A stretch of 64,000 nucleotides of DNA from a virus. Positions 49,320 through 56,319 of this stretch are shown in pieces (positions within the stretch are counted from its first letter, which is position 1; every line of letters starts with the position of its first letter). Under the pieces are notes generated by a model, which was not told the DNA's origin, did not search any database, and saw only the letters and a program-made list of their open reading frames with translations. The stretch is taken from positions 58,350 through 122,349 of IMG/VR virus record IMGVR_UViG_3300036846_000555; one strand, 5' to 3'. The translations under genes and the position numbers were made by a program.

Positions 49320-49645
49320 CCACCACCACGCACCAGCACAAGTGGACCACCACCGTCCACCTCGACGGCTGCCACTACTACACCACCACCGCCACCTGCC
49401 GCTGCGGCGCCGTCCTGTCCATGACCAGCGAACGCAACCCGCAAGAGGACCCGTACTCACTCATCTGGATGGAACCCAAGGTCGAACGCGTCACCCGCGA
49501 CGAACGCGGCCGGTACTGCACGCCGCGGTGGGTCGAACGCCCGTGTGAACGTTGCCAGGCGTTACAGGCAGGCGCCCAACCCAAGTTCGATCTTGTCATC
49601 ACCGACAACCGCGGCGAGATCCTCCGCGAAGAGCACCATGGCTGA
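49316..49645 (+). CDS. Hypothetical Cys/His-rich protein
   Basis: 109 residues, ATGA overlap. Thr-rich start; HLDGCHYYTTTATCRCG, then YCTPRWVERPCERCQAL. Two CxC/CxxC clusters suggest zinc binding. Unknown. Confidence 0.65.
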   Translation: MTTTTHQHKWTTTVHLDGCHYYTTTATCRCGAVLSMTSERNPQEDPYSLIWMEPKVERVTRDERGRYCTPRWVERPCERCQALQAGAQPKFDLVITDNRGEILREEHHG

Positions 49646-49898
49646 GACCTGCAGCGCCTGCCACTGCCGACTCGTGTGGGCGGTCACCCCGACCGGCGCC
49701 CGCGCCCCGATCGAACGCGACCCCGACCCGGACGGGAACGTGCTGATCCTCGACGTCTCACACCTCGGCCTGATGGCCGTCACGCTCAGCAAGGAAGGCC
49801 TGCAGCTCGCGCGTGATCACGGGCTCCCGCTCCGCCTGAACCACTTCGCGAGCTGCGAGTTCAAGGAGCAGTTCCGCCGCCAGAAAGCTCCGGCGTGA
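49638..49898 (+). CDS. Hypothetical zinc-knuckle protein
   Basis: 86 residues, overlap of 8 bases with previous. CSACHCRLVWAVTPTGARAP and HFASCEFKEQF: the pattern C..C..(W)..T..G..P(I/L) followed later by H...C is common in small actinophage proteins of unknown role. Confidence 0.65.
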   Translation: MAETCSACHCRLVWAVTPTGARAPIERDPDPDGNVLILDVSHLGLMAVTLSKEGLQLARDHGLPLRLNHFASCEFKEQFRRQKAPA

Positions 49899-49981
49899 AC
49901 TGGCAGGGCTGGGCGTTCATCGCGCTGCTCGTCGTGCTGCTCGGGCTCGGCTACTGGTACTGGTACACCAACCGACCGTAA
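49895..49981 (+). CDS. 28-residue single-span membrane peptide
   Basis: GTG 49895 (GTGA) to TAA 49981. MNWQGWAFIALLVVLLGLGY then WYWYTNRP: almost entirely one membrane helix. Similar in size to phage toxins/holin regulators; function unknown. Its stop lies in the next promoter. Confidence 0.5.
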   Translation: MNWQGWAFIALLVVLLGLGYWYWYTNRP

Positions 49982-50001
49982 CGCGCATCATGTGGTACCC
50001 T
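49980..50001 (+). promoter_or_regulatory. Palindromic-type promoter before a long leader
   Basis: ACGCGCATCATGTGGTACCCT, -10 TACCCT (49996-50001); dyad imperfect. Confidence 0.65.
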
Positions 50002-50158
50002 GAGCGCGACCAGACGCGGCGGCCGTCAGGTGCGCGGAACGAGGCAACCGAGGGACGCTCCGGTTGAACCCTCCCAGGACTCCGGAGCGCGGACGCCGGT
50101 CCGCGACCCCCGCCGATCCCGCGGCCGCCGCTCTGGCCTAAATCGACCGAGGAGACCG
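50002..50158 (+). other. Long structured 5' leader (possible regulatory RNA)
   Basis: 157 bases between promoter and ATG, against about 30-60 at the other sites. GCGGCGGCC (50016-50024) can pair with GGCCGCCGC (50123-50131), enclosing GCTCCGG-(18)-CCGGAGC (50057-50088) and GCGGAC-GCCG-GTCCGC (50089-50104): a multi-branched fold. It ends in the usual GACCGAGGAGA. No known riboswitch recognised. Confidence 0.55.
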
Positions 50159-50389
50159 ATGGCCTATCTGAAGATCACCCGCTACGGCTGCCGACCGCTT
50201 GGCTACGGCCCGCTCGCGCTCGGCGGCGAACCCGTGCTCGCATGGCGGCACATCGCCACCGGCATCCGAGTGTTCACCTGCCCCGAAATGCCCGGGTTCG
50301 GCTGGCACATCGAGGGCGACGACTCCGACGCGTTCTCCAGCTCGCTGCGCGCCGTCGCCGCCCGCCTGGAACGGAGGATCCGAGCATGA
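50159..50389 (+). CDS. Hypothetical protein
   Basis: 76 residues, TCGACCGAGGAGACCG before ATG. LKITRYGCRPLGYGPLALGG, WHIEGDDSDAFSSSLRAVAA. First gene after the structured leader. Unknown. Confidence 0.65.
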   Translation: MAYLKITRYGCRPLGYGPLALGGEPVLAWRHIATGIRVFTCPEMPGFGWHIEGDDSDAFSSSLRAVAARLERRIRA

Positions 50390-50604
50390 GCGAACTGAGC
50401 CGCGACAAGCTGTACCTGTGGGCGCTGCTGCGCATCGCTCGCGGCGACCCGACCGGCGACCCGGAGCTGGACGCTGCAGGCTTCAACAAGCCGGTCAGCG
50501 ACCCGTCCGCGCTCGCTGAGGCCGCGCTGCGCGGCGAGGAGGAGATCGTCACCGAGAGCTGCCCGGTGGGCCTTGACCGCGCGATGATCATCTTCTCGCC
50601 ATGA
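50386..50604 (+). CDS. Hypothetical protein
   Basis: 72 residues, ATGA overlap. KLYLWALLRIARGDPTGDPE, then ALAEAALRGEEEIV. Unknown. Confidence 0.6.
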   Translation: MSELSRDKLYLWALLRIARGDPTGDPELDAAGFNKPVSDPSALAEAALRGEEEIVTESCPVGLDRAMIIFSP

Positions 50605-50912
50605 CCGACGCTGACCGCGCCGACCCCGACGAGCACATCGACCAGGATGACCCGCGCTACGACGGCTTCCGGATCCGGGAGATCTGGGCCATGACCGCCA
50701 TCGCCCCCGACAATCAGGAGGCGCTGCTGTGGGTCGAACCGCACGACGCTAGGCCGTTTCACCTGTCGCCCGGGCCCGCGTTCGCATCCGACGCGCGACG
50801 CCTGAAGCATCTCCGCGAGTACGCGAAGGCGCAGGCGGGTCTCTACGGGATTGAGGTCCGGATCCGTCACTTCGTGCCCGCCGCCGATGACGGCGAGGTG
50901 ATCACACCGTGA
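50601..50912 (+). CDS. Hypothetical acidic protein
   Basis: 103 residues, ATGA overlap. Acidic start (ADRADPDEHIDQDDPRYD), then FRIREIWAMTAIAPDNQEAL, ends beta-like. Unknown. Confidence 0.6.
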   Translation: MTDADRADPDEHIDQDDPRYDGFRIREIWAMTAIAPDNQEALLWVEPHDARPFHLSPGPAFASDARRLKHLREYAKAQAGLYGIEVRIRHFVPAADDGEVITP

Positions 50913-51229
50913 GCACGCCCGACCACTACGACCCGACCGCGGCCGAGCACGACCCGCCGCTCGCGAACGGCTGGTTCGCGATGAGGATCCAGTGCGACCG
51001 GCACCTGACCGCCGGGGATGTCAGCGACGCCCTGTACGCGCAGTTCGAAGCCCGGCCCGGGTTCACCGCATCGGTCGTGAAGGTCCGCGAGCGGACGCAC
51101 GACCGGCTCAACGAGGCCCGGGTGCTGCGCGAGGCGCTGGAACGCATCGTCCGCGAGGATCACGCGGGTGGAGCGGGCTGGATGGCGGAGATCGCGCAGG
51201 CGGCGCTCGACGCGGCCGATGAGCCATGA
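50909..51229 (+). CDS. Hypothetical protein
   Basis: 106 residues, GTGA overlap. WFAMRIQCDRHLTAGDVSDA, then helix LNEARVLREALERIVREDHA. Unknown. Confidence 0.6.
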   Translation: MSTPDHYDPTAAEHDPPLANGWFAMRIQCDRHLTAGDVSDALYAQFEARPGFTASVVKVRERTHDRLNEARVLREALERIVREDHAGGAGWMAEIAQAALDAADEP

Positions 51230-51390
51230 CCGGCGAGGAGCTGCTGGAACGCATCGACCGGACGGTTCGAATGATCGTCGAGCTGGACCAGCCCGACCTG
51301 TCTGAGGATGACCGCGAGACGCTGATCGGGCACTTGACCGGCGCCGTGTTCGTCACGGTGTCGAAGCCTTCCGCGACCGACGAGGCTTGA
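51226..51390 (+). CDS. Small hypothetical protein
   Basis: 54 residues, ATGA overlap. Helices ELLERIDRTVRMIVELDQPD and LSEDDRETLIGHLTGAVFV. Ends the unit; 114 bases without a gene follow. Confidence 0.55.
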   Translation: MTGEELLERIDRTVRMIVELDQPDLSEDDRETLIGHLTGAVFVTVSKPSATDEA

Positions 51391-51504
51391 CGCCGGGTCT
51401 ACGATTCGGCGCGAGAACGCTGCACGCCGGATCGCCGGACGTTGAATGCGCCGGGCGAGGATGGAAGCGGCGGGATCCCATCGCGAATACAGTCCTCTCG
51501 CGTT

Positions 51505-51526
51505 AGCACGCGATGTGTGCTAGACT
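51505..51526 (+). promoter_or_regulatory. Palindromic promoter-operator site
   Basis: AGCACGCGATGTGTGCT, -10 TAGACT (51521-51526). Confidence 0.85.
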
Positions 51527-51532
51527 GTGGGT

Positions 51533-51549
51533 GGAGGCTGAGAGCCTCC
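51533..51549 (+). other. Leader hairpin
   Basis: GGAGGC-(5)-GCCTCC, then ATTCCCGACCGAGAGGAG. Confidence 0.65.
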
Positions 51550-51573
51550 GATTCCCGACCGAGAGGAGCAAGG

Positions 51574-51792
51574 GTGCCGAGCACAACCGAGCGGCTTGCT
51601 ATCGAGCTGCGCGCCGAACGCGCTCGCTTGATCCGCAGCCAGCACGCGCTGGCGGCGGAGATCAACCGCTACTACCCCCGCGTGAGCGCTGGGTCTCGTC
51701 CGCTGGGCGAGGCGCAGGCCTGCGCCAGAGCGGAGGCCAACACGCTGAGGCTGCGTGAGATCAAGGCCGACCTGGAGCGGCTCGGAGGATGA
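51574..51792 (+). CDS. Hypothetical helical protein
   Basis: 72 residues from GTG 51574 (AGAGGAGCAAGG). Long basic helix (RLAIELRAERARLIRSQHAL), then a second (ACARAEANTLRLREIKADLE): coiled-coil hairpin. Unknown. Confidence 0.65.
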   Translation: MPSTTERLAIELRAERARLIRSQHALAAEINRYYPRVSAGSRPLGEAQACARAEANTLRLREIKADLERLGG

Positions 51793-52025
51793 GCTACGAG
51801 CGGATCACGTACCGGCCCGTCGGCGCGACCCGGTCACGGACAGTCATCCTCCGCGACGTGCGCGAGCTGGACGCGGTGCCTGCGGTCACCGGCATCGAGG
51901 TGAACCGCCACGGCGAGACCGTCGCTCCGCGCGGCGTTGACGAGCGGCGGCACATCATCGCCGTGGAGCTGATCTCCCGGCGCCGGGAGCTGCACTGGGA
52001 TCTGCACTACGGGGTGCTGGCATGA
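51789..52025 (+). CDS. Hypothetical protein
   Basis: 78 residues, ATGA overlap. Arg-rich beta protein (YERITYRPVGATRSRTVILR). Unknown. Confidence 0.6.
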   Translation: MSYERITYRPVGATRSRTVILRDVRELDAVPAVTGIEVNRHGETVAPRGVDERRHIIAVELISRRRELHWDLHYGVLA

Positions 52026-52180
52026 CCGTGACCCCGAGGATGATCGAGGCGGCCGCGCGCGTCATCGCGCACAGCGAGGAGTTCAACGCCGAGCTGTGGC
52101 GCAAGTACGCCGCGGTGGCCGAGCGCGCCGTGAGGGCGGCGCTGGAGGCTGAACGTAAACCCGACCGAGGAGCAGCATGA
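52022..52180 (+). CDS. Small hypothetical helical protein
   Basis: 52 residues, ATGA overlap. MIEAAARVIAHSEEFNAELW then RAALEAERKPDRGAA; its tail runs through a GACCGAGGAG ribosome site. That site leads only to a 10-codon ORF (52177-52209) ending in the next promoter, as if a gene had been deleted there. Confidence 0.55.
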   Translation: MTVTPRMIEAAARVIAHSEEFNAELWRKYAAVAERAVRAALEAERKPDRGAA

Positions 52181-52183
52181 CTA

Positions 52184-52205
52184 AACGCACGACGTGTGCT
52201 AAACT
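52184..52205 (+). promoter_or_regulatory. Palindromic promoter-operator site
   Basis: AACGCACGACGTGTGCT, -10 TAAACT (52200-52205). Confidence 0.85.
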
Positions 52206-52237
52206 GTAGGTAGGACCCCGACCGAGGAGGAAGTGAA

Positions 52238-52381
52238 ATGGACAAGCCCGTCTACTACGACGAACGCCGCCCCGCATCGCGCGGCAAGTGGGTCGTGATC
52301 GAGCGATCCGGGTGCATCGTCGAGCACATCGGCTACGCCACCGAAGCAGAGGCCCGCGAGGCCGCCCGGGGGAGCGCATGA
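52238..52381 (+). CDS. Small hypothetical protein
   Basis: 47 residues, GACCGAGGAGGAAGTGAA before ATG. MDKPVYYDERRPASRGKWVV then EHIGYATEAEAREAARG: a short beta-alpha fold common in actinophage microproteins. Confidence 0.6.
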   Translation: MDKPVYYDERRPASRGKWVVIERSGCIVEHIGYATEAEAREAARGSA

Positions 52382-52689
52382 CCAAGCCGCCGGTAGACAC
52401 GTTCTGGATCGGTGACGAGCCGATCAAGTACACGGTCCGCCGGACCGAGGGCACCATTGAGCGCGGCGCGGGCGTGACGATCGTCCGCTGCGAGGGCAGC
52501 GACGAGGACTGCCAGCAGGCGCTGCTGGAGATCCGGCATGACGGCGACACGCTGCGGCTCGTGCAGGTCGACGGTGACCTGGACGCGCGGAAGGTGATCG
52601 CGGCTGATCAGCACTCGGCGTCGTTCGGCGGCCGGACTCGTCCGCCGCTGAACATCTGGCGCCGCGTCTGGAAGGTGGCGACCGGATGA
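52378..52689 (+). CDS. Hypothetical protein
   Basis: 103 residues, ATGA overlap. FWIGDEPIKYTVRRTEGTIE; beta strands; basic end (NIWRRVWKVATG). Unknown. Confidence 0.6.
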   Translation: MTKPPVDTFWIGDEPIKYTVRRTEGTIERGAGVTIVRCEGSDEDCQQALLEIRHDGDTLRLVQVDGDLDARKVIAADQHSASFGGRTRPPLNIWRRVWKVATG

Positions 52690-52922
52690 ACCCGCGCCTG
52701 CAGCGAGCCATCGACAGCGAGACGGCCGATCTCGCGCGCATCACGGCGAACATCACCCGGGCGTGGGAGAACGGCCTGATCTCGGAGCATGACCGCGATG
52801 AGCGGATCGCCCGCCGGGAGCATTGGACGGAGGGCCGGATCGCGCACCTGAAGGGTGAGAGGGCGCCGCGGATGCGTGAGCGCCAGCCGCTTGACGACGA
52901 GAACGCCGGGCGGGTCGGATGA
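52686..52922 (+). CDS. Hypothetical helical protein
   Basis: 78 residues, ATGA overlap. Charged helices (AIDSETADLARITANITRAW). Unknown. Confidence 0.6.
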   Translation: MNPRLQRAIDSETADLARITANITRAWENGLISEHDRDERIARREHWTEGRIAHLKGERAPRMRERQPLDDENAGRVG

Positions 52923-53185
52923 CCGAGCGCTTCAGTTCGGCGCAGCGCGATGCGCTGACCTGGCTGAGGGGCGACTGGCCGGACACGCCCGGCTTCAACG
53001 GCGCGACTCGCAGCACGCTGGTGGCGCTGGAGCGCCGAGGCCTGGTGCGCTGGGTGCTGTGGGACAGCTCAGAGACCGGCCCGCGCCCGTACTGGGTGGA
53101 GCCGCTGGACCCGTCGCAGTGGACGGATCACTACGGGCCGGTGCTCACCCAAGAAGGCGAACGCGTAGCGCACGACGTGTGCTAA
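52919..53185 (+). CDS. Small winged-helix-like protein
   Basis: 88 residues, ATGA overlap. FSSAQRDALTWLRGDWPDTP, then FNGATRSTLVALERRGLVRW: helix-turn-helix followed by a wing, like the protein at 54230. The last residues (AHDVC) are encoded by the next promoter's dyad. Possible regulator. Confidence 0.65.
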   Translation: MTERFSSAQRDALTWLRGDWPDTPGFNGATRSTLVALERRGLVRWVLWDSSETGPRPYWVEPLDPSQWTDHYGPVLTQEGERVAHDVC

Positions 53186-53188
53186 ACT
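53167..53188 (+). promoter_or_regulatory. Palindromic promoter-operator site
   Basis: AGCGCACGACGTGTGCT, -10 TAAACT (53183-53188); overlaps the previous stop codon. Confidence 0.87.
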
Positions 53189-53223
53189 GTAGGTGTAACC
53201 GAGAAACCGACCGAGGAGGATGG

Positions 53224-53523
53224 ATGAGCTTCTTCTACGACGAAGAGCTGCCCGCCGGATACCAGGACGCCGACATCGAGATGGCTGAGATGGAGGCCGA
53301 GGGCCGCCGGATCGCGGCTCTGCACCGCCGGGGCGTCTGCACGCACGGCGCCGGGCTGGGCCACAAGAGCCCGAGCATCTACGACGCGGCAGCGATCGCG
53401 GGGATGCTGGAGCGCGGCCGGTTCGGTAACCGCGGCGGGTTCGCGGGCGAGCAGTCCGACATCGGCGAGGGCCGCGTGCTCTGCACCGACTGCGGCATCG
53501 TCCAGGACGACCGCTTCGCATGA
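53224..53523 (+). CDS. Hypothetical protein with zinc site
   Basis: 99 residues, ACCGACCGAGGAGGATGG before ATG 53224. Acidic helix (YQDADIEMAEMEAEGRRIAA), then CTHGAGLGHKS ... CTDCGIV. A frequent arrangement in phage proteins of unknown role. Confidence 0.65.
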   Translation: MSFFYDEELPAGYQDADIEMAEMEAEGRRIAALHRRGVCTHGAGLGHKSPSIYDAAAIAGMLERGRFGNRGGFAGEQSDIGEGRVLCTDCGIVQDDRFA

Positions 53524-53771
53524 GCGGCGCTCCCTACGACATGCTCGCCTACTTCGGCGTTGACGACGACTCCCTGAACATCGTCGAGGTGGCAGGCGAC
53601 GACCGCGAGTGGATCGCGGTCACGCCGTTCGCGCCCGACGCGACGCTGCTCGTCGTGCTCTACCAGCGCGGAGTCCGTCGCGTCGCTGTCCGTTCCGCTG
53701 ACCGGGTGGCCGAGTTCGACCTGAAGGCGGTCATCCTCCGCGACGGCAGCCCGATCGGTGTTGACCGATGA
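53520..53771 (+). CDS. Hypothetical beta-rich protein
   Basis: 83 residues, ATGA overlap. LNIVEVAGDDREWIAVTPFA, VVLYQRGVRRVAVRSADRV. Unknown. Confidence 0.6.
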   Translation: MSGAPYDMLAYFGVDDDSLNIVEVAGDDREWIAVTPFAPDATLLVVLYQRGVRRVAVRSADRVAEFDLKAVILRDGSPIGVDR

Positions 53772-53953
53772 CCGTCGAGGCCTACTCAGAGGAGCGCTAC
53801 GAGCATCATCACGCCGAGTGGATCGAAGCGCGCAGCCGCCGTGACCACAGGCAGGCGGCGCGGCATCTGTACGCGCTCCGCGCTCACCTGCACCAACTGG
53901 GGTGGCTGGACCCGAGGTACGACGTGCCCGGCTACGGCGTGCGCCCGCGATGA
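53768..53953 (+). CDS. Small His/Arg-rich helical protein
   Basis: 61 residues, ATGA overlap. RYEHHHAEWIEARSRRDHRQ then LHQLGWLDPRYD. Unknown. Confidence 0.55.
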   Translation: MTVEAYSEERYEHHHAEWIEARSRRDHRQAARHLYALRAHLHQLGWLDPRYDVPGYGVRPR

Positions 53954-54237
53954 CCCTCGATGACATGACGTTCACCGCGTGGGAGCTGATCGGCTTTGAC
54001 GGCACCACCGAGGTGATCGACCGGCTATGGCAGCGCAACCCGAGCTACGCCGAGCCCGACTACGAGGCCGAGGCCGCGACCGTCCGGATCCGCGGCGGCC
54101 GCGCGCTGTACGAGGCGGTCGGCAACGACGGCGGCGATCTCGTCCGGCTGTCGCGGCTGGCCATCGACGCTGACGGCCTGCGCCCGGTCGTCCGCTACGT
54201 CGACCCGGACACCGAGCTGGAAGTGATCGTTGACTAG
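53950..54237 (+). CDS. Hypothetical acidic protein
   Basis: 95 residues, ATGA overlap. MTFTAWELIGFDGTTEVIDR; beta-rich. Unknown. Confidence 0.6.
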   Translation: MTLDDMTFTAWELIGFDGTTEVIDRLWQRNPSYAEPDYEAEAATVRIRGGRALYEAVGNDGGDLVRLSRLAIDADGLRPVVRYVDPDTELEVIVD

Positions 54238-54424
54238 GCGGCAGCTAGAGGCGATTGAGTGGCTGGAGCGTGTTGGGAAGGCGACACCGAAGGTGGTGCG
54301 CGCCAGCGGCTTCGCTCAGCGCACGTTTGACTCGCTGGCCGACGATGGCTTCATCCGGCGCGAGTACATGCCGCGCACGGTCGGCGGCCCGTTCCCCGTC
54401 TATCGCCCGCTTGTGAACCGCTGA
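54230..54424 (+). CDS. Small winged-helix-like DNA-binding protein
   Basis: 64 residues from TTG 54230, overlapping the previous stop. RRQLEAIEWLERVGKATPKV then VRASGFAQRTFDSLADDGFI and RREYMPRTVGG: HTH plus wing. A plausible regulator; target unknown. Confidence 0.65.
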   Translation: MTRRQLEAIEWLERVGKATPKVVRASGFAQRTFDSLADDGFIRREYMPRTVGGPFPVYRPLVNR

Positions 54425-54555
54425 GAAGAGTCACAGGATCGCCTCTGATTTGTGACCGGCGCTTGTCAATGGGGTATGTGTGTGCTGTTAGGAATTGACG
54501 AGTAGGGCGCGTCGGGGATCGCCTCAGCACATATCCTGTTCTAAGTGAGGCCCTG
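54425..54555. promoter_or_regulatory. Intergenic region with possible promoters
   Basis: Lower G+C than its surroundings. TTGTCA (about 54457) upstream of GTGTGTGCTGTTAGGAAT, and a second GCACATATCCTG about 20 bases before ATG 54556. Both resemble degenerate -10 elements of the recurrent type, without a clear dyad. Confidence 0.35.
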
Positions 54556-54762
54556 ATGAGTTGGACTGAGATCGCTATCGAAGCGGCGGAGATGATCGCT
54601 AGGCAGCGCGGCTGCGACCTGGCGTCCTTCAGCGTCGACGACGTCGACTGCTACGAGGCCGAGGACGGCACCGAGGTCGTGATGGTCAAGGCGTCCTGCC
54701 AGGTCACCCGCGCGGACGACGACGACGAGATCCCCGGGTTCCGACTAGCCGCCGCCGAGTAG
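54556..54762 (+). CDS. Small acidic protein
   Basis: 68 residues; weak ribosome site (GAGGCCCTG). MSWTEIAIEAAEMIARQRGC, acidic middle. Unknown. Confidence 0.55.
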   Translation: MSWTEIAIEAAEMIARQRGCDLASFSVDDVDCYEAEDGTEVVMVKASCQVTRADDDDEIPGFRLAAAE

Positions 54763-54765
54763 CCT
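54760..54765 (+). promoter_or_regulatory. Leaderless -10 box
   Basis: TAGCCT, 6 bases, ATG 54772; the box overlaps the previous TAG. Confidence 0.5.
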
Positions 54766-54771
54766 GTCGGC

Positions 54772-54957
54772 ATGCCGCCGGGCGTGTCGCTGTCGAAGCT
54801 GGGCCTGGTCGCGCCCGATGGCCTAGAGTGCCCCGCGGGCGGTCAGCATCATGTGCTGGAGCCCGAACTCTTGATTGCGGCCGCGTCGGGTGGTGGCAGC
54901 CCCCTCTGCCAGAAGTGTGGGCAGCCGGTCGCGTTGGCGTCGGCGCGCGAGCTTTGA
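54772..54957 (+). CDS. Small zinc-binding protein
   Basis: 61 residues, leaderless. GLECPAGGQHHVLEPELL, then LCQKCGQPVALAS: one possible zinc site. Unknown. Confidence 0.5.
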   Translation: MPPGVSLSKLGLVAPDGLECPAGGQHHVLEPELLIAAASGGGSPLCQKCGQPVALASAREL

Positions 54958-55058
54958 GACGGGCTCGCGCGCCGACAATGTCGTACCTGCGCTGCTAGCT
55001 CACGACGTATTCCTCGCAAAGAGCACGAAGCTAGTCACACGCGCGCCGGGTGACGGGG

Positions 55059-55064
55059 TATCGT
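55059..55064 (+). promoter_or_regulatory. Leaderless -10 box
   Basis: TATCGT, 6 bases, GTG 55071. Confidence 0.5.
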
Positions 55065-55070
55065 GGCTGC

Positions 55071-55154
55071 GTGATCGTTCACGCTGGCCAGCAGAAGCGC
55101 GGTAACGCCCGGGAAGCCGAGGAGCGCGACGTGGTGAACCGGGGTCCAGCGTGA
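55071..55154 (+). CDS. Leaderless 27-residue leader peptide
   Basis: GTG 55071 to TGA 55154 (MIVHAGQQKRGNAREAEERD...), overlapping GTG 55151 of the next gene. Third case of a short leaderless ORF coupled to a downstream gene. Confidence 0.4.
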   Translation: MIVHAGQQKRGNAREAEERDVVNRGPA

Positions 55155-55471
55155 CGATCCGGACCGGGACGGACGCGGTCGGGCATCACAGCCACACGAT
55201 GAGACGCGCGCGCCTGCCGTCGGCGCCGGTCCGTCCGACGGTCACGCAGCAGGGCATCAAGCGCCTGCCGCGTGAGCGCCAGGCAGCCGATCTCCCGCTC
55301 ACCGAACGCCAGCAGGCGGTGTACGACGCGATGGGCGACGGACTGGTCTCAGCGACCGCGCTGGCGCGCGAGATGAGCCAGCCGATCGGTGGCGTCCAGT
55401 CGATGATGTACCGCTTGGCGGACCGCGGCCTGGTCGAGCGGATCCCGCGCAAGGGCTGGCGCCGGACGTGA
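55151..55471 (+). CDS. Winged-helix DNA-binding protein
   Basis: 106 residues from GTG 55151. Basic N-terminal 45 residues, then LTERQQAVYDAMGDGLVSAT, ALAREMSQPIGGVQSMMYRL, ADRGLVERIPRKGWRRT: helix, HTH, wing, as in MarR-like regulators. Candidate regulator of late or lysis genes downstream. Confidence 0.75.
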   Translation: MTIRTGTDAVGHHSHTMRRARLPSAPVRPTVTQQGIKRLPRERQAADLPLTERQQAVYDAMGDGLVSATALAREMSQPIGGVQSMMYRLADRGLVERIPRKGWRRT

Positions 55472-56121
55472 TCGTCCCGGCGTTCATCTTCGACTCCGCG
55501 GAGAAGTGGCTGCCGTCGCCGGTTGAGACGATCATCCTCCGCGGCGCGAAGATCGGCGGCGAGCAGATCACCGACCTGGATGAGCTGACCGCTGACGTGT
55601 CCCCGCGCGCGCAGATCGACTTCCCGGCCGACATGCGGCCCGTCAACGATCAGCCGACCGGCTACCACCGCGTCGTGACCGGCGGCTCGCTGTGGTGGTT
55701 CCAATACTGGCTGTTCTTCCTCTACAACCCGAAGGTGTACGCCGGGTTCGGCGCGCATGAGGGCGACTGGGAGATGGTGCAGCTCGGCTGCCGCGACCCG
55801 GAGGGCAACGTGCCGATCCTGATGACGTTCAGCCAGCACGGGTCCGGCGAGAAGAAGGAGTTCTGGAGCACCGAGCTGGTCGGCGGGCGTCCCGCCGTCT
55901 ACGTCGCAAGAGACTCGCACGCGAACTACCCGAGCCCGCACCGCGACGTGACGGACGTCGCGGACGGCAAGATGGGCGCCGTCTCGATCCGCTGGCAGGA
56001 GTTCGGGGACTGGGCGGCCTGGCCGGGCAAGTGGGGCAACAGCACCAACAGCCCGGGCCCGCTGACAACCCGGCGCGCATGGCAGGCGCCGCACGCGTAC
56101 CACAGCCAGGCGCGAGGATGA
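55468..56121 (+). CDS. Vps62/DUF946-like protein
   Basis: 217 residues from GTG 55468. WWFQYWLFFLYNPKVYAGFG, then AHEGDWEMVQLGCRD, then MTFSQHGSGEKKEF, then RPAVYVARDSHANYPSPHRD and VTDVADGK. These are the core motifs of the Vps62 (DUF946) family, found in plants, fungi and bacteria, of unclear biochemistry. A phage copy is unusual. Neighbours are a DNA-binding protein and lysis genes. Confidence 0.75.
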   Translation: MIVPAFIFDSAEKWLPSPVETIILRGAKIGGEQITDLDELTADVSPRAQIDFPADMRPVNDQPTGYHRVVTGGSLWWFQYWLFFLYNPKVYAGFGAHEGDWEMVQLGCRDPEGNVPILMTFSQHGSGEKKEFWSTELVGGRPAVYVARDSHANYPSPHRDVTDVADGKMGAVSIRWQEFGDWAAWPGKWGNSTNSPGPLTTRRAWQAPHAYHSQARG

Positions 56122-56306
56122 AGCGCCCGCGTGGCATCTGCCCGGTCTGCGGACGCAGCGTGACGGTCCGCAGCGACGGCGAGCTGCGCGACCATCAGGG
56201 ACGCAGCGTGCTGGTCGAGACGGCTTCCGGGCGCAGAGCCTACGCGTGGTGTCCCGGGTCCGGGACCAACGTGATTGACGCCGACATCCATCCGCGAGCA
56301 GGATGA
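56118..56306 (+). CDS. Small zinc-finger-like protein
   Basis: 62 residues, GAGGATGA overlap. ICPVCGRSVTVRSDGELRDH, HQG...WCPGSGT: one C2H(C)-type knuckle with the pattern CPxCG...DH, common in actinophage proteins. Confidence 0.65.
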   Translation: MKRPRGICPVCGRSVTVRSDGELRDHQGRSVLVETASGRRAYAWCPGSGTNVIDADIHPRAG

Positions 56307-56319
56307 CCGAGGAGGACTG

